A DNA stretch of 61,138 nucleotides, from NCBI GenBank assembly GCA_025938035.1, contig JAICQE010000003.1:1-61138 (forward strand). The letters run 5' to 3'. The first letter of the stretch is position 1; each line of letters begins with the position of its first letter. Shown in pieces: positions 39,962-48,860 of this stretch. The translations under genes and the position numbers were made by a program. The notes beneath the pieces were generated by a model, which saw nothing but the letters and a program-made list of their open reading frames with translations, was not told the origin of the DNA and searched no databases. This DNA comes from Vicinamibacteria bacterium (GTDB taxonomy: Bacteria; Acidobacteriota; Vicinamibacteria; Vicinamibacterales; UBA2999).

Positions 39962-42749
39962 GCCGCGAGCCTCGCATTCAATTCTTCAATCAGCGTCGCA
40001 AGCTGATGTCCAAACAGCGTGTGTGCTCGACCGAGACTTCCGTGCTGACCAAACCAGCCTGTTTCAAAGTCCGCTGGCTGAATTGCGAGGCTTGTTGCGA
40101 CGTGATCTCGCATGCGCTCCAGCCATTCGCGTTTCTCGTTGCTGAAGGTAACGCCGGAACGTTCCTTCTCGCGAATCCAAATCGCAAAATTCAGCCGCAC
40201 CTGTGCCGCATACGGTTCGAGCGGACTACTCGGCTCGATGGCATGACGAACGAGTTGAACAAGGTCGGTCAGCGGCTCGCCACCTTGGTGGAAATCTGTT
40301 CCCCGCGCGTGTGTCACCTCCGTGGCAGCCATGGCGCGCCAGAGCTGCGAGGGTGTTGACGACAGCGGTGGACGTGCCAGCGCATCGCGCAGCTCGCGCA
40401 ACTGTTTCAGCGACAGCTTCAGCGGGCGGGTTCCAGCATAAATGACCTGCAGCGCCGTAAGTTCGTCCTTGTGCTCGCGGATCCATGCTTTGAAATCGCG
40501 CACCTTCGCACGCGCTTTGTCAAGTGCCGATGCGTCAAAGCCGGCGTAGAGCACGTCGTCGATGGTGTGCCGATCGACCAGTTGCTCGTTCTGCTGCCGG
40601 ATCTCGAGAATGCGTCGACGGAACGCCGCCTTCAGGAACGGCTCGGCCGCGGCGCGCTTTGCCTCATCGCTGCCGGTGTCCGCCGCGCACGCCTCGAGCA
40701 ATGCGTGGGAGAGGTCCGCGAACGACCGTCCTCCGGCCATCTCTTTGAGCTCCGCCAGTTGACTCGCGCTGAACTCCCGCTGCAGCCGTGCGAGACGGCC
40801 TGCCAGAGTCGTGAGCGCATCGTCATCGGTCCCGCCGGCGGCAACGTAGTTGAAGATCTCTTCGAGCGTCGCCGACGGCTGCCTGTTCAACGTATGGGAA
40901 TCGGTTTTGTCATGCTCGCAGACGCCCACGGCATCGACGATGATGAAGCGATCCTTCACCTTCGCGCTCGGCGTGACCGTGCGCAGCTTGTCCGGTGAGA
41001 TGACGCGTACGCCGCGACCCTTCATCTGCTCGAAGAACCCGGCCGACTTCACGTTGCGCATGAAGAATACGCACTCGATCGGCTTGACGTCCGTGCCGGT
41101 CGAGATCATGTCCACGGTCACGGCGATGCGTGGGTAGAAACTGTTGCGGAAGTTCGCCAGTATTTCGTCCGGTGTGAGTTTGGAGGTCTTCACCCAGTCC
41201 GTCATCTCGGATTGCGTACCGTCCTCGTTGGTGACAGTCTTCTGGACTTTCGTGAAGCCGGTTCGATAGGTGATCTTCTGGCAGAAGTCGTTACCCGCGT
41301 CGAATACGTCGCGTGTAATCCGCACGATGTCGTCGGCGTGTGAGTCGTCCTTCGCGAAGATCAGCGTCTTCGGAACCTCTTCGCGGCCAGGGAACGCATC
41401 AGGCAATACCTTGTTGCGGAATTGGTGCAGTACGGTCCTGATCTGGCTTTCGGATACGACGTCGCGGTCGAGTTGGGTGGCGGTGTATGTGAGGTCCTGA
41501 TTGAGGAGTTCGAGGCGCTCGGCCCTCGTCAGCTTGTGGCGCTTGTCCACGTAAACGCCGGTCTCGCCGGCCGAAATCGTCGCACCCTGCTCGGTGACCT
41601 TCGTGCGGATTCGGTAGACGTCGAAATCGACGTTCACGCCATCGGTGACGGCCTCGTCGTGGCCGTACTGCATCACCAGGTTCTGATTGAAGAACCCGAC
41701 CGTCTTCCCGGCGGGCGTCGCCGTCAGTCCGACGAGAAAGGCATCGAAATAGAGCAGCACCTGACTCCAGAGCTCGTAGATGGAGCGATGGCATTCGTCG
41801 ACGATGATGAAGTCGAAGAATTCGGGGGGAATTGCCGCGTTGTAGACGACGTCCGGCGGCTCACCGTGCCAGGGGCGTGCCGAGTCGAACGCGGATGCCT
41901 CCTCGTTTCCGGCGTCGAACTCGACGTCTCCCCGCAGCATCGAGTAGAGACGCTGAATCGTTGTGATGACGACCTTTGCGGCCGGGTTGATCGAGTTGGT
42001 CTCCAGTCGTTGAACCGTGTAGAGCGCCGGGAACTTGCGCGCATCGTCCGCCGGCTCGAAGTTGGAGAATTCATCCCACGCCTGCTTGGCGAGGTTCCCG
42101 CGGTCAACCAGAAACAGAATTCGCTTCGCGCCGGCGTGCTTCAGGAGCCGGTAAGCGACGTTCACGGCGGTAAACGTCTTTCCGGAACCGGTGGCCATCT
42201 GCACGAGCGCTCGTTGTTTCCCCAACGCGAACGATGCTTCGAGGTTCCCGATCGCCGTCGCCTGTACCGTCCATAACCGCGATTCGTCGAGTTGTGGCAG
42301 ATCCCTGAGGCGACGTCGGAGCGGCTTTTCCTCGCTGACGTATTCCGCGAGCGTTTCCGGTCGCGGGAAACCGAATATCTGGCGGCTGACGGGAGTCGGA
42401 TCAAGCCCGTTCGTGAAGAACGTGACGGATCCGTTCGACTCGAACAGGAACGGGAGCGGCCGCCGATGCGCCGGGAGGTTGCCAGGCAGGCCCGCGGCGT
42501 ACTTGGCGGATTGGGCCTCGACACCCGTCAGGGTCCCTTCCGCTTTTGCCTCGACCGCTCCAAGAGCTTTGCGATCGACGTACAGCAGGTAATCGGCGAA
42601 TCCAAACCCTGGTTTCATTTGGAACTCGCGCACCGCGATTCCGCGGCCCGTCGTGAGATCCAGCTCGTCGCGGCTCTGTACAAGCCAACCAGCGGCAGTC
42701 AGTTCTTCGTCGATTTCGCGTCGGGCTCTCGCTCGGGCGTTTCGGGCAT
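39958..42749 (-). CDS. hsdR: Type I restriction endonuclease subunit R, frameshifted at the start
   Basis: About 925 residues. N-terminal nuclease domain with FADYLLYV and AVEAKAEG (PD-(D/E)xK), then the translocase: ATGSGKTFTAVN (Walker A), IIVDECHRSIYELW (DECH box), LTATPAGKT, and FFEQMKGRGVRV (motif VI), followed by the long C-terminal region. The expected opening is MPETPE...ARARREIDEELTAAGW: the MPETPE part (ATG 42749) and the ARARREIDEEL part lie in different frames, and one missing base near 42736 explains this. In the given sequence no ATG, GTG or TTG precedes the domain in its own frame; the first is GTG 42633. No hsdM exists in the window. Confidence 0.85.
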
Positions 42750-42807
42750 CCGAATGGACTGGGGCATGTAGAGTATCGCAGACGTTCGTGGCACCATTGG
42801 CGCCATC

Positions 42808-44955
42808 ATGCGGAAGCCGCTCTTCGCACTTCTGTCGTCCGCTGCGGTTGCGTTGCTCGTTACCACCAACCATGCCCAAGCTCCGGCGCGAGCTGCGCGC
42901 GACTTTTCGTCCGCGGCGTTGACGGCGCCACCGTCCGCCGGCTGGCCGACCCACGGTGGCAACCTCTACAACCAGCGCTACTCGCCGCTCAAGACGATCA
43001 ATCGCGACAACGTGGCGCAGCTCAAAGGCGTCTGGCGCACGCATCTGCGTGGCTCGGGAACCGCGCCGCAGTATTCCGGGTTCGCGCAGCCCGTCGTCCA
43101 TGACGGCGTGGCGTACGTGAGTACCGGCGCCAACGACGTGTTCGCGCTGTCGGTGGACAGCGGCGAAATCCTCTGGCAGTACGAGGCGCAGCTCGATCCG
43201 AAGATCACCTCGGTCTGCTGCGGCTGGAACAACAAGGGCGTCACGCTCAGCGAGGACAAGGTGTTCATCGGCCAGCTCGATGGACAGCTCGCCGCGCTCG
43301 ATCGCGCGACCGGCAAGGTGGCGTGGAAGATCCAGGCCGAGCGATGGCAGGACAACTTCTCGATCACGTCCGCTCCGGTCTACTTCGACGGCCTGGTGAT
43401 CACCGGCTTCGCCGGCGGCGACCGCGGCACGCGCGGCCGCGTGAAGGCCTACGACGCGAAAGACGGACGGCTCGTCTGGACGTTCTACACGATTCCCGGC
43501 CCTGGCGAACCGGGCCACGACACGTGGCCGAAGGGGAGCGACGCCTGGAAGTACGGCGGGGCGTCGGTATGGCAGACGCCGGCGATCGATCCGCAGCTCG
43601 GGCTGGTCTACTTCTCGACCGGCAACGCTGCCCCTGACTACAACGGCGCGGTCCGGCCGGGCGACAACCTCTACACCGTGTCGATGGTCGCCATCGAGTT
43701 GAAGACCGGAAAGTATCGCTGGCACTTCCAGCAGGTGCATCACGACATCTGGGATTACGACTCGTCGAACCCTGTTGTGCTGATGGACGTGAGCGTCGGC
43801 GGCAGAACACGGAAGGCGATTGCCGAAGTCAGCAAGACCGGCTGGGCGTACATCCTCGATCGCGAGACAGGCAAGCCGCTGATCGGCATCGACGAACGTC
43901 CGGTGCCGCAGGAGCCGAAGCAGGCGACCGCGAAGACGCAGCCGTTTCCGCGCGGCGATGCCGTTGTCCCGCAGCTGATCGAAGTGGCGCCCGAAGGCTA
44001 TCAGCTCGTCAACGACGGGCGCATCTTCACGCCGTTCGTCGGAGCACGGCCGACGATCATGCTGCCCGGAATCTGGGGCGGCGCGAACTGGCCGCCCAGC
44101 GCCTACGATCCGGCGCGCCAGCGGCTCTTCGTCTGTGCGTCGTCTGTGGTAAATGGCTATGCCGGCGGCGGCGATCCGAATCTCGTGCCGCCGGGCAACG
44201 GGGCCGGTGCGCTCTTCACCGGCGGCAACATCACCTTCGCACCGGTTCCGCGCAGCGGCATCGTGGCGGCGCTCGACGTGACGACGAACACGATCGTCTG
44301 GCGATTCCGCTGGGCCGATCAGTGCTACAGCGGTCTGCTCGCGACAGGCGGCAATCTGCTGTTCGTCGGCCGCGCGGACGGCCGCCTGACCGCGCTCGAT
44401 TCGACCACCGGCACGCAGCTCTGGGAGTTCCAGACCGGCGCCGGCATGCACGCGCCGGTCAGCACGTTCGAGCGCAACGGGAAGCAATACGTGATCGCCT
44501 ACTCGGCGGGCAGCGCGCTGATCGGATCCGCCCGCGGCGACAGCGTGTGGCTGTTCGCACTCGACGGAACGTTGCCGCCCGCGACAGCGGGCCGTGCCGT
44601 GTCGCGGCTGGAAGGTGCGGCGAATCCGCCGCCAGCCGCGGCGACTCCCACGCCAGTCGCAGCGAATTCCGCGCCAGGCGTCGCGGCTGCCGTGGCGGCG
44701 GCGATCGCCGCCGCGAATGCCGTCCGCGGCAAAGAGCTGTACGAGCAGGCGTGCGTCGTGTGCCACGGCGCGGATGGGAAAGGCGGGCACGGCGTCGGTG
44801 CGCCCCTAATCGGCGTCACCGATTTCGCCGCCGTGTTTCGCACGGTGGGCGACGGGCGCAACACCATGCCGCCGTTCAAGTCGTCATTCACGTCGGAGCA
44901 GATTCGCGACGTGAGCGCGTACGTGGTCCAGACGCTATCTGCAACCGCCAAGTGA
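42808..44955 (+). CDS. PQQ-dependent quinoprotein dehydrogenase with C-terminal cytochrome c domain
   Basis: A 715-residue quinohemoprotein. Signal peptide (about 1-24); propeller blades with W-docking motifs (e.g. WQYEAQLDP, KVAWKIQAE, RLVWTFYTIPGPG, YRWHFQQVHHDIWDYD); the PQQ-contacting disulfide pair CC at 137-138 (SVCCGW); an Ala/Pro linker (about 600-640); and a heme c site CVVCH at 649-653 with Met ligand in NTMPPFKS. Type II alcohol dehydrogenases have this layout and pass electrons within the polypeptide. Substrate unknown. Divergent from hsdR with 58 bases between. Confidence 0.9.
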   Translation: MRKPLFALLSSAAVALLVTTNHAQAPARAARDFSSAALTAPPSAGWPTHGGNLYNQRYSPLKTINRDNVAQLKGVWRTHLRGSGTAPQYSGFAQPVVHDGVAYVSTGANDVFALSVDSGEILWQYEAQLDPKITSVCCGWNNKGVTLSEDKVFIGQLDGQLAALDRATGKVAWKIQAERWQDNFSITSAPVYFDGLVITGFAGGDRGTRGRVKAYDAKDGRLVWTFYTIPGPGEPGHDTWPKGSDAWKYGGASVWQTPAIDPQLGLVYFSTGNAAPDYNGAVRPGDNLYTVSMVAIELKTGKYRWHFQQVHHDIWDYDSSNPVVLMDVSVGGRTRKAIAEVSKTGWAYILDRETGKPLIGIDERPVPQEPKQATAKTQPFPRGDAVVPQLIEVAPEGYQLVNDGRIFTPFVGARPTIMLPGIWGGANWPPSAYDPARQRLFVCASSVVNGYAGGGDPNLVPPGNGAGALFTGGNITFAPVPRSGIVAALDVTTNTIVWRFRWADQCYSGLLATGGNLLFVGRADGRLTALDSTTGTQLWEFQTGAGMHAPVSTFERNGKQYVIAYSAGSALIGSARGDSVWLFALDGTLPPATAGRAVSRLEGAANPPPAAATPTPVAANSAPGVAAAVAAAIAAANAVRGKELYEQACVVCHGADGKGGHGVGAPLIGVTDFAAVFRTVGDGRNTMPPFKSSFTSEQIRDVSAYVVQTLSATAK

Positions 44956-44979
44956 CAGTTAGATAGTTGGGTAGTTGGA

Positions 44980-45007
44980 TAGTTCGTAGTAACCCATTTA
45001 CGAACTA
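44980..45007. terminator. Inverted repeat between convergent genes, possible terminator
   Basis: TAGTTCGTA (44980-44988) and TACGAACTA (44999-45007) form a perfect 9-bp stem around a 10-base loop, in an A/T-rich patch with further TAGTTGG/CCAACTA pairing outside. It separates the quinoprotein gene from the convergent VOC gene. The patch also looks like a dispersed TAGTTGGRTAGTT repeat. Confidence 0.55.
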
Positions 45008-45047
45008 CCAACTATCGAACTAGCTGACTATTCCCCAGGCGGCCCTC

Positions 45048-45521
45048 TCAGCTCGCGGCATGCGCCGCCGATTGCGCGTCCATGCGACGCTGCATTTCTT
45101 CCGGCGAGACATCCTCGACATGCGTCGCGATCGTCCAGACGTGGCCGAACGGGTCGATCACCGTGCCCGATCGATCGCCGTAGAACTGATCCTTGAGCTC
45201 CTGGTGCGTTTTGGCTCCGGCATCGACGGCGCGCTTGAAGACACGGTCCACGTCCTCGACGTACAGCATGATGCTGGTGGCGGATCCGCCGAGCGCCGTC
45301 GGGCTGCGATAGCCCATCTGCGGGTGCTCGTCCGCGAGCATGATCCGCGAATCGCCGATCTGGATCTCCGCATGCCCGATTGTGCCCTCGGGCCCCGCGA
45401 ACCGCATCAGCTCCTTGGCGTTGAACACCCGCGTGTAGAAGTCGATCGCCCCCGCCGCGCCGGCGACGATCAGATACGGCGTGACGGTTGAATAGCCTTC
45501 GGGAACTGGTCGCACAGGCAT
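45048..45521 (-). CDS. VOC family (PhnB-like) protein
   Basis: A 157-residue glyoxalase-fold protein: YLIVAGAAGAIDFYTRVFNA opens module 1, GHAEIQIGDSRIMLADEHP and the second module SIMLYVEDVDRVFKRAVDAGAK ... YGDRSGTVIDPFGHVWTIATH follow. This is the PhnB/3-demethylubiquinone-like layout found in many small proteins of unknown substrate. AGGAGG ribosome site before ATG 45521. Confidence 0.88.
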   Translation of the reverse strand: MPVRPVPEGYSTVTPYLIVAGAAGAIDFYTRVFNAKELMRFAGPEGTIGHAEIQIGDSRIMLADEHPQMGYRSPTALGGSATSIMLYVEDVDRVFKRAVDAGAKTHQELKDQFYGDRSGTVIDPFGHVWTIATHVEDVSPEEMQRRMDAQSAAHAAS

Positions 45522-45698
45522 CGTGGTCCTCCTTGCGTGACAAACGTGCAGCCTAGCACCATCTCGTGACGTCGATGTATCCGCACGGCGGCACGGCCGA
45601 CTCTGCTGCTCGACCGTTCGAATCGATCTCAGTCCGGACTCGGTGCCTCCGCGTGGTCAATGACGACGACTGTCATCGGCACGCGGCGCGCGTCGTGC

Positions 45699-45761
45699 CG
45701 AACGATTCGAACGTTTCGAACGACTCGAACGACTCGAACGACTCGAACGACTCGAACGATT
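45699..45761 (+). repeat. 9-bp minisatellite CGAACGACT, seven copies
   Basis: Units start at 45699, 45708, 45717, 45726, 45735, 45744 and 45753; four are identical CGAACGACT, three are variants (CGAACGATT, CGAACGTTT). It lies 51 bases before the chosen start of the histidine kinase gene. Because the unit is nine bases, copy-number change would not alter a frame but would change promoter spacing. Confidence 0.92.
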
Positions 45762-45812
45762 TCCCCCGACCGGGGGATGCGTGCGGTTCAGGCGCTCAAT
45801 AGACTCTGCCAC

Positions 45813-47087
45813 ATGCCGCCTGACACTCACCTCGGCGTTCGCCGGGCGTACGAGCGAATCGACACCCGCTCGGTCCTGTTCGTCTACGCCGCCATAGCGG
45901 TCGTGGGCGGCCTCACCGTCACGGGCACAGGCGTTCGCGGCATCCCCGGAATGCCACTGCAGTTCGCGTCGATCATCTGGATCGCCGGAATGGCAATCTT
46001 CGCCGCCGGTTGCGCGGCGGCCGGTCTCTCGCTCAACGAGAATCCGGTCACCCGCCGGCACTCGCTGTTCTACTTTGCGACCGGCCACCTGCTGCTCGGT
46101 CTCCTTGTGTGGATGCAGTGGGGTGTCTACTGGGGCGAGCAGGGGCTGCCGGTGTTCGTGGCGCTCTTGCCGCTCGCCGCCGGCGCCGTCCTGCTCTTGA
46201 CCGCGATTCCCCAACCGGCGCGCGCCGACCACGAATCCTCAGGATCGCGGTTCCGATCCGCGTACGACGAGCACATCCGGCAGATTGCCCGGCGTGAAGA
46301 GCGGGCGCGCCTCGCGCGCGACCTGCACGACGCGGTCAAGCAGCAGCTGTTCGTGATCCAGACCGCCGCGGCAACCGCGCAGGCACGGTTGGAACACGAT
46401 CCGGCTGGCACGCAGGAGGCTCTCACGCAGGTGCGCAGCGCGGCCCGCGAGGCGACGACAGAGATGGAGGCGCTGCTCGACGAGCTGCAGGCGGCGCCGA
46501 TGGAGAACACAGGACTCATCGAAGCGCTGAAGAAGCAGTGCGAGGCGCTCGCGCTGCGCACCGGAGCCGATGTCCGGTTCGAGCCCGCCACGCTGCCGGC
46601 GCAAGGTCTGTTACCTCCCGGGGCGCACGAAGCGATCTATCGCGTGGCCCAGGAAGCGCTCGCCAACGTGGCGCGCCACGCTCGCGCCACTCGCGTGGTC
46701 GTGTCGGCGCATACAGACCCCGGACGGTTCGAGCTGCGCATCGCAGACGATGGCCATGGATTCGACGCCATGACACGCAGAAGCGGCATGGGAATCGCCA
46801 ACATGGAGACTCGCGCGGCCGGAATCGGTGGCCGGGTGTCGATCACGACCGGATCATCCGGGACGAACATTCGGCTGTCGGTACCGCTTACTGATATCCG
46901 TGTCGGACAGGCCTGGGCTGTCGCAACGATATTCGGGCTTTGGGTCCTGAGTGATCTTGTCTACTACAGCGTTCGCGACCGGGCACCCGAACGGGAAACG
47001 CTGTTGGTCGGCGCGGCGGCGGGCGGCTGCGTGGTTATCTTCCTCGTCGCGGCGTACTGGCGACGGTGGCGTCAGAGGTCGAGGTGA
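45813..47087 (+). CDS. NarL-type sensor histidine kinase
   Basis: A 424-residue kinase. Four N-terminal hydrophobic segments (about 20-135), then HisKA_3: RARLARDLHDAVKQQLFVIQ with His172, and a HATPase domain with EALANVARHARATRVVV (N-box) and ADDGHGFDAMTRRSGMGIANM (G-boxes). Unusually, two more hydrophobic segments follow the catalytic domain (about 360-420). Start ATG 45813; ATG 45777 and the frame through the 9-bp repeat are less likely. GTGA overlap with the regulator gene. Confidence 0.9.
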   Translation: MPPDTHLGVRRAYERIDTRSVLFVYAAIAVVGGLTVTGTGVRGIPGMPLQFASIIWIAGMAIFAAGCAAAGLSLNENPVTRRHSLFYFATGHLLLGLLVWMQWGVYWGEQGLPVFVALLPLAAGAVLLLTAIPQPARADHESSGSRFRSAYDEHIRQIARREERARLARDLHDAVKQQLFVIQTAAATAQARLEHDPAGTQEALTQVRSAAREATTEMEALLDELQAAPMENTGLIEALKKQCEALALRTGADVRFEPATLPAQGLLPPGAHEAIYRVAQEALANVARHARATRVVVSAHTDPGRFELRIADDGHGFDAMTRRSGMGIANMETRAAGIGGRVSITTGSSGTNIRLSVPLTDIRVGQAWAVATIFGLWVLSDLVYYSVRDRAPERETLLVGAAAGGCVVIFLVAAYWRRWRQRSR

Positions 47088-47718
47088 GCGTCATCACGGT
47101 CGCAATCGTGGACGACCATCGCGTCGTTGCCCGGAGCCTGAAGGCGTACCTCGAAACGTTTCCCGATCTGCGCGTCGTTGGGATGGCCGCAACCGGCGAG
47201 GAACTGCTCGAGCAGATCGGGGCATGGCGTCCGCAGGTCGTGATTCAGGATCTGCTGATGCCGGGAGGCATCGACGGCATCGAGACGACGCGCCGCGTTC
47301 TGGCGCGTGTGCGGGCGGTGCGCGTCGTGGCGCTCACCGCCTCGTTCGACGAAGCGCGGATGATGGGCGCTTTGCGCGCGGGCGCGTCCGGCTACGTCCG
47401 CAAGGACGCCGATCCGGAGATCCTGCCGGCCGCGATTCGTGCTGTTGTCGCGGGGAGGACGTTTATCGATCCCGCCATCGGACGCCACCTCGCCCGCGTC
47501 CAGGAGGCCGATGAGCTGACGCCGCGCGAGGGCGACGTACTGCGCCACCTGGCTGTCGGCGCCTCAAATCGGACTATTGCCGCGGCGCTCAATGTGTCCG
47601 AGGAAACGGTCAAGACACACGTCGCCAAGTGCTGGCAAAGCTCCAGGTCGAGAACCGCGCGCAGGCGGCGGTCCAGGCGCTCAAGCGCGGGCTCGTCTCG
47701 ATCGACGATTTGTCCTGA
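47084..47718 (+). CDS. NarL/FixJ-family response regulator, frameshifted in the DNA-binding domain
   Basis: Receiver domain with Asp10-Asp11, phosphoacceptor Asp56 (VVIQDLLMPGG), TAS and the lysine in YVRKDADPE; then the LuxR-type helix-turn-helix LTPREGDVLRHLAVG and SNRTIAAALNVSEETVKTHVAK. After THVAK the expected MLAKLQVENRAQAAVQALK appears in the next frame, ending in a TGA at 47716-47718. One missing base at about 47629 explains the break. As read, the frame runs to 47779 with an arginine-rich tail and no final helix. Either a natural mutation or a sequence error. Confidence 0.85.
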
Positions 47719-47835
47719 AAACCTCTGGTTTTTGCCGAAACCGGACCTCGACATCCTTCGTCCTGCGTGCGATCCGTGAGCTCGGTCCGGGGTGGATTCG
47801 TTAGTAAAGGCCGCCTAAACTGATGGTTCGCTGGT

Positions 47836-47892
47836 GGTCCGCCTGAAGGCGGACACTACGACGGAAAGGTCCGCCTAAAGGCGGACACTACG
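47836..47892. repeat. Two copies of GGTCCGCCTRAAGGCGGACACTACG palindrome
   Basis: Copies at 47836-47860 and 47868-47892, each with GTCCGCCT-RA-AGGCGGAC as near-perfect stem and a trailing ACTACG. They fill the gap between the response regulator and the MBL gene. Related copies lie inside the next two genes (48014 and 49004). Confidence 0.9.
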
Positions 47893-47900
47893 TGGACAAG

Positions 47901-48857
47901 ATGGCGCTGGAAGAGAACATCACACGCAGACAGGTATTGAAGGCCGCGGTTGGCGGCGCCGCCGGGATTGTGCTGGGTGGCCGCACGCGCGCATTCGGCG
48001 CGCAGGGCGACGCGGTCCGCCTGAAGGCGGACACTGCGACGGCGGAGACGCTGAGGCTTGCCGACGATCTTTTCGTGCTCCGGATCCCCGGTGAGGCGAA
48101 CGTCGTCGCGCACACGAGCAGCGCCGGCGTGCTGCTGGTCGATGGCGGATCGGCGCGGGCGGCGGATGCGGTGATGAAAGCGGCGGCTGGTCTTCCCGGC
48201 GGTGGGCAGGTTCACACGCTGTTCAACACGCACTGGCATCCGGAGCAGACCGGTCTGAACGAGCAGCTCGGCAAAGCGGGGAAGACGATCATCGCGCAGG
48301 AGAACACGCGCCTGTGGCTTGCGGCCGACGTCACCTGGCCGTGGAACGGGCGGACGTTCGACCGGCTGCCGAAGATCGCGCAGCCGAACAAGACGTTTTA
48401 CGACAAGGGGCAGCTGGAGTCAGGCATTCGCTACGGCTACATCCCCGACTGCGCGCACACCGACGGCGATCTGTATGTGCACTTCCCGCAGCAGAACGTG
48501 CTCGCGGTCGGCGATGTGATCTCGGGCGAAGGGTGGCCGGCCGTTGACTGGACGACGGGCGGGTGGATTGGCGGAATGGTTGGCGGCCTGCAGCGCGTGC
48601 TGAGCCTGACCAACGAGAAGACGCGGATCGTCGCGGGACGCGGTCCGGTGCTGGGCCTCGAGGATCTGAAGAAGCAGTTCGACATGTATCAGACGCTCTA
48701 CGATCGTCTGACACAGCTGCTGAACAAGGGCCGCGGGCCGAGCGAAGCGGTCGAGGCAAAGCCGGCGAAGGAATTCGAGGCGCAATGGGGGAACTCCGAC
48801 GAGTTCGTGCGCCGATCGTTCGAGAGCCTCTGGGCGTATTTGTCACCGGACGCGTAA
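47901..48857 (+). CDS. Tat-exported metallo-beta-lactamase-fold protein with altered metal motif
   Basis: A 318-residue protein. Tat signal ITRRQVLKAAVGGAAGIVLG, then the repeat-derived peptide AVRLKADTAT, then an MBL fold (LRLADDLFVLRIPGEANVVAH ... GVLLVDGGS). The usual HxHxDH motif reads HWHPEQ (111-116): the Asp and third His are replaced by Glu and Gln. DCAHTDGDLYVHFPQQNVLAVGD keeps the later His and Asp positions. ATG 47901 is preferred to GTG 47892, which abuts the repeat. It heads a cassette with DUF1592 and DUF1552 genes. Activity unknown. Confidence 0.85.
   Translation: MALEENITRRQVLKAAVGGAAGIVLGGRTRAFGAQGDAVRLKADTATAETLRLADDLFVLRIPGEANVVAHTSSAGVLLVDGGSARAADAVMKAAAGLPGGGQVHTLFNTHWHPEQTGLNEQLGKAGKTIIAQENTRLWLAADVTWPWNGRTFDRLPKIAQPNKTFYDKGQLESGIRYGYIPDCAHTDGDLYVHFPQQNVLAVGDVISGEGWPAVDWTTGGWIGGMVGGLQRVLSLTNEKTRIVAGRGPVLGLEDLKKQFDMYQTLYDRLTQLLNKGRGPSEAVEAKPAKEFEAQWGNSDEFVRRSFESLWAYLSPDA
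48014..48040 (+). repeat. GGTCCGCC palindrome inside the MBL gene, in frame
   Basis: GTCCGCCT-GA-AGGCGGAC followed by ACTGCGAC, a copy of the repeat at 47836. It encodes VRLKADTAT between the Tat signal and the folded domain. Confidence 0.9.
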
Positions 48858-48860
48858 GAA

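Noticed and set aside
42750..44790. Minus-strand open frame continuing upstream of hsdR for about 680 codons
   Set aside because: It is the antisense shadow of the quinoprotein gene at 42808; residues are Arg/His-rich without any domain. Only the part downstream of about 42740 is HsdR.
45699..45761. Possible CRISPR array
   Set aside because: Units are nine bases and directly adjacent, with no spacers; it is a minisatellite.
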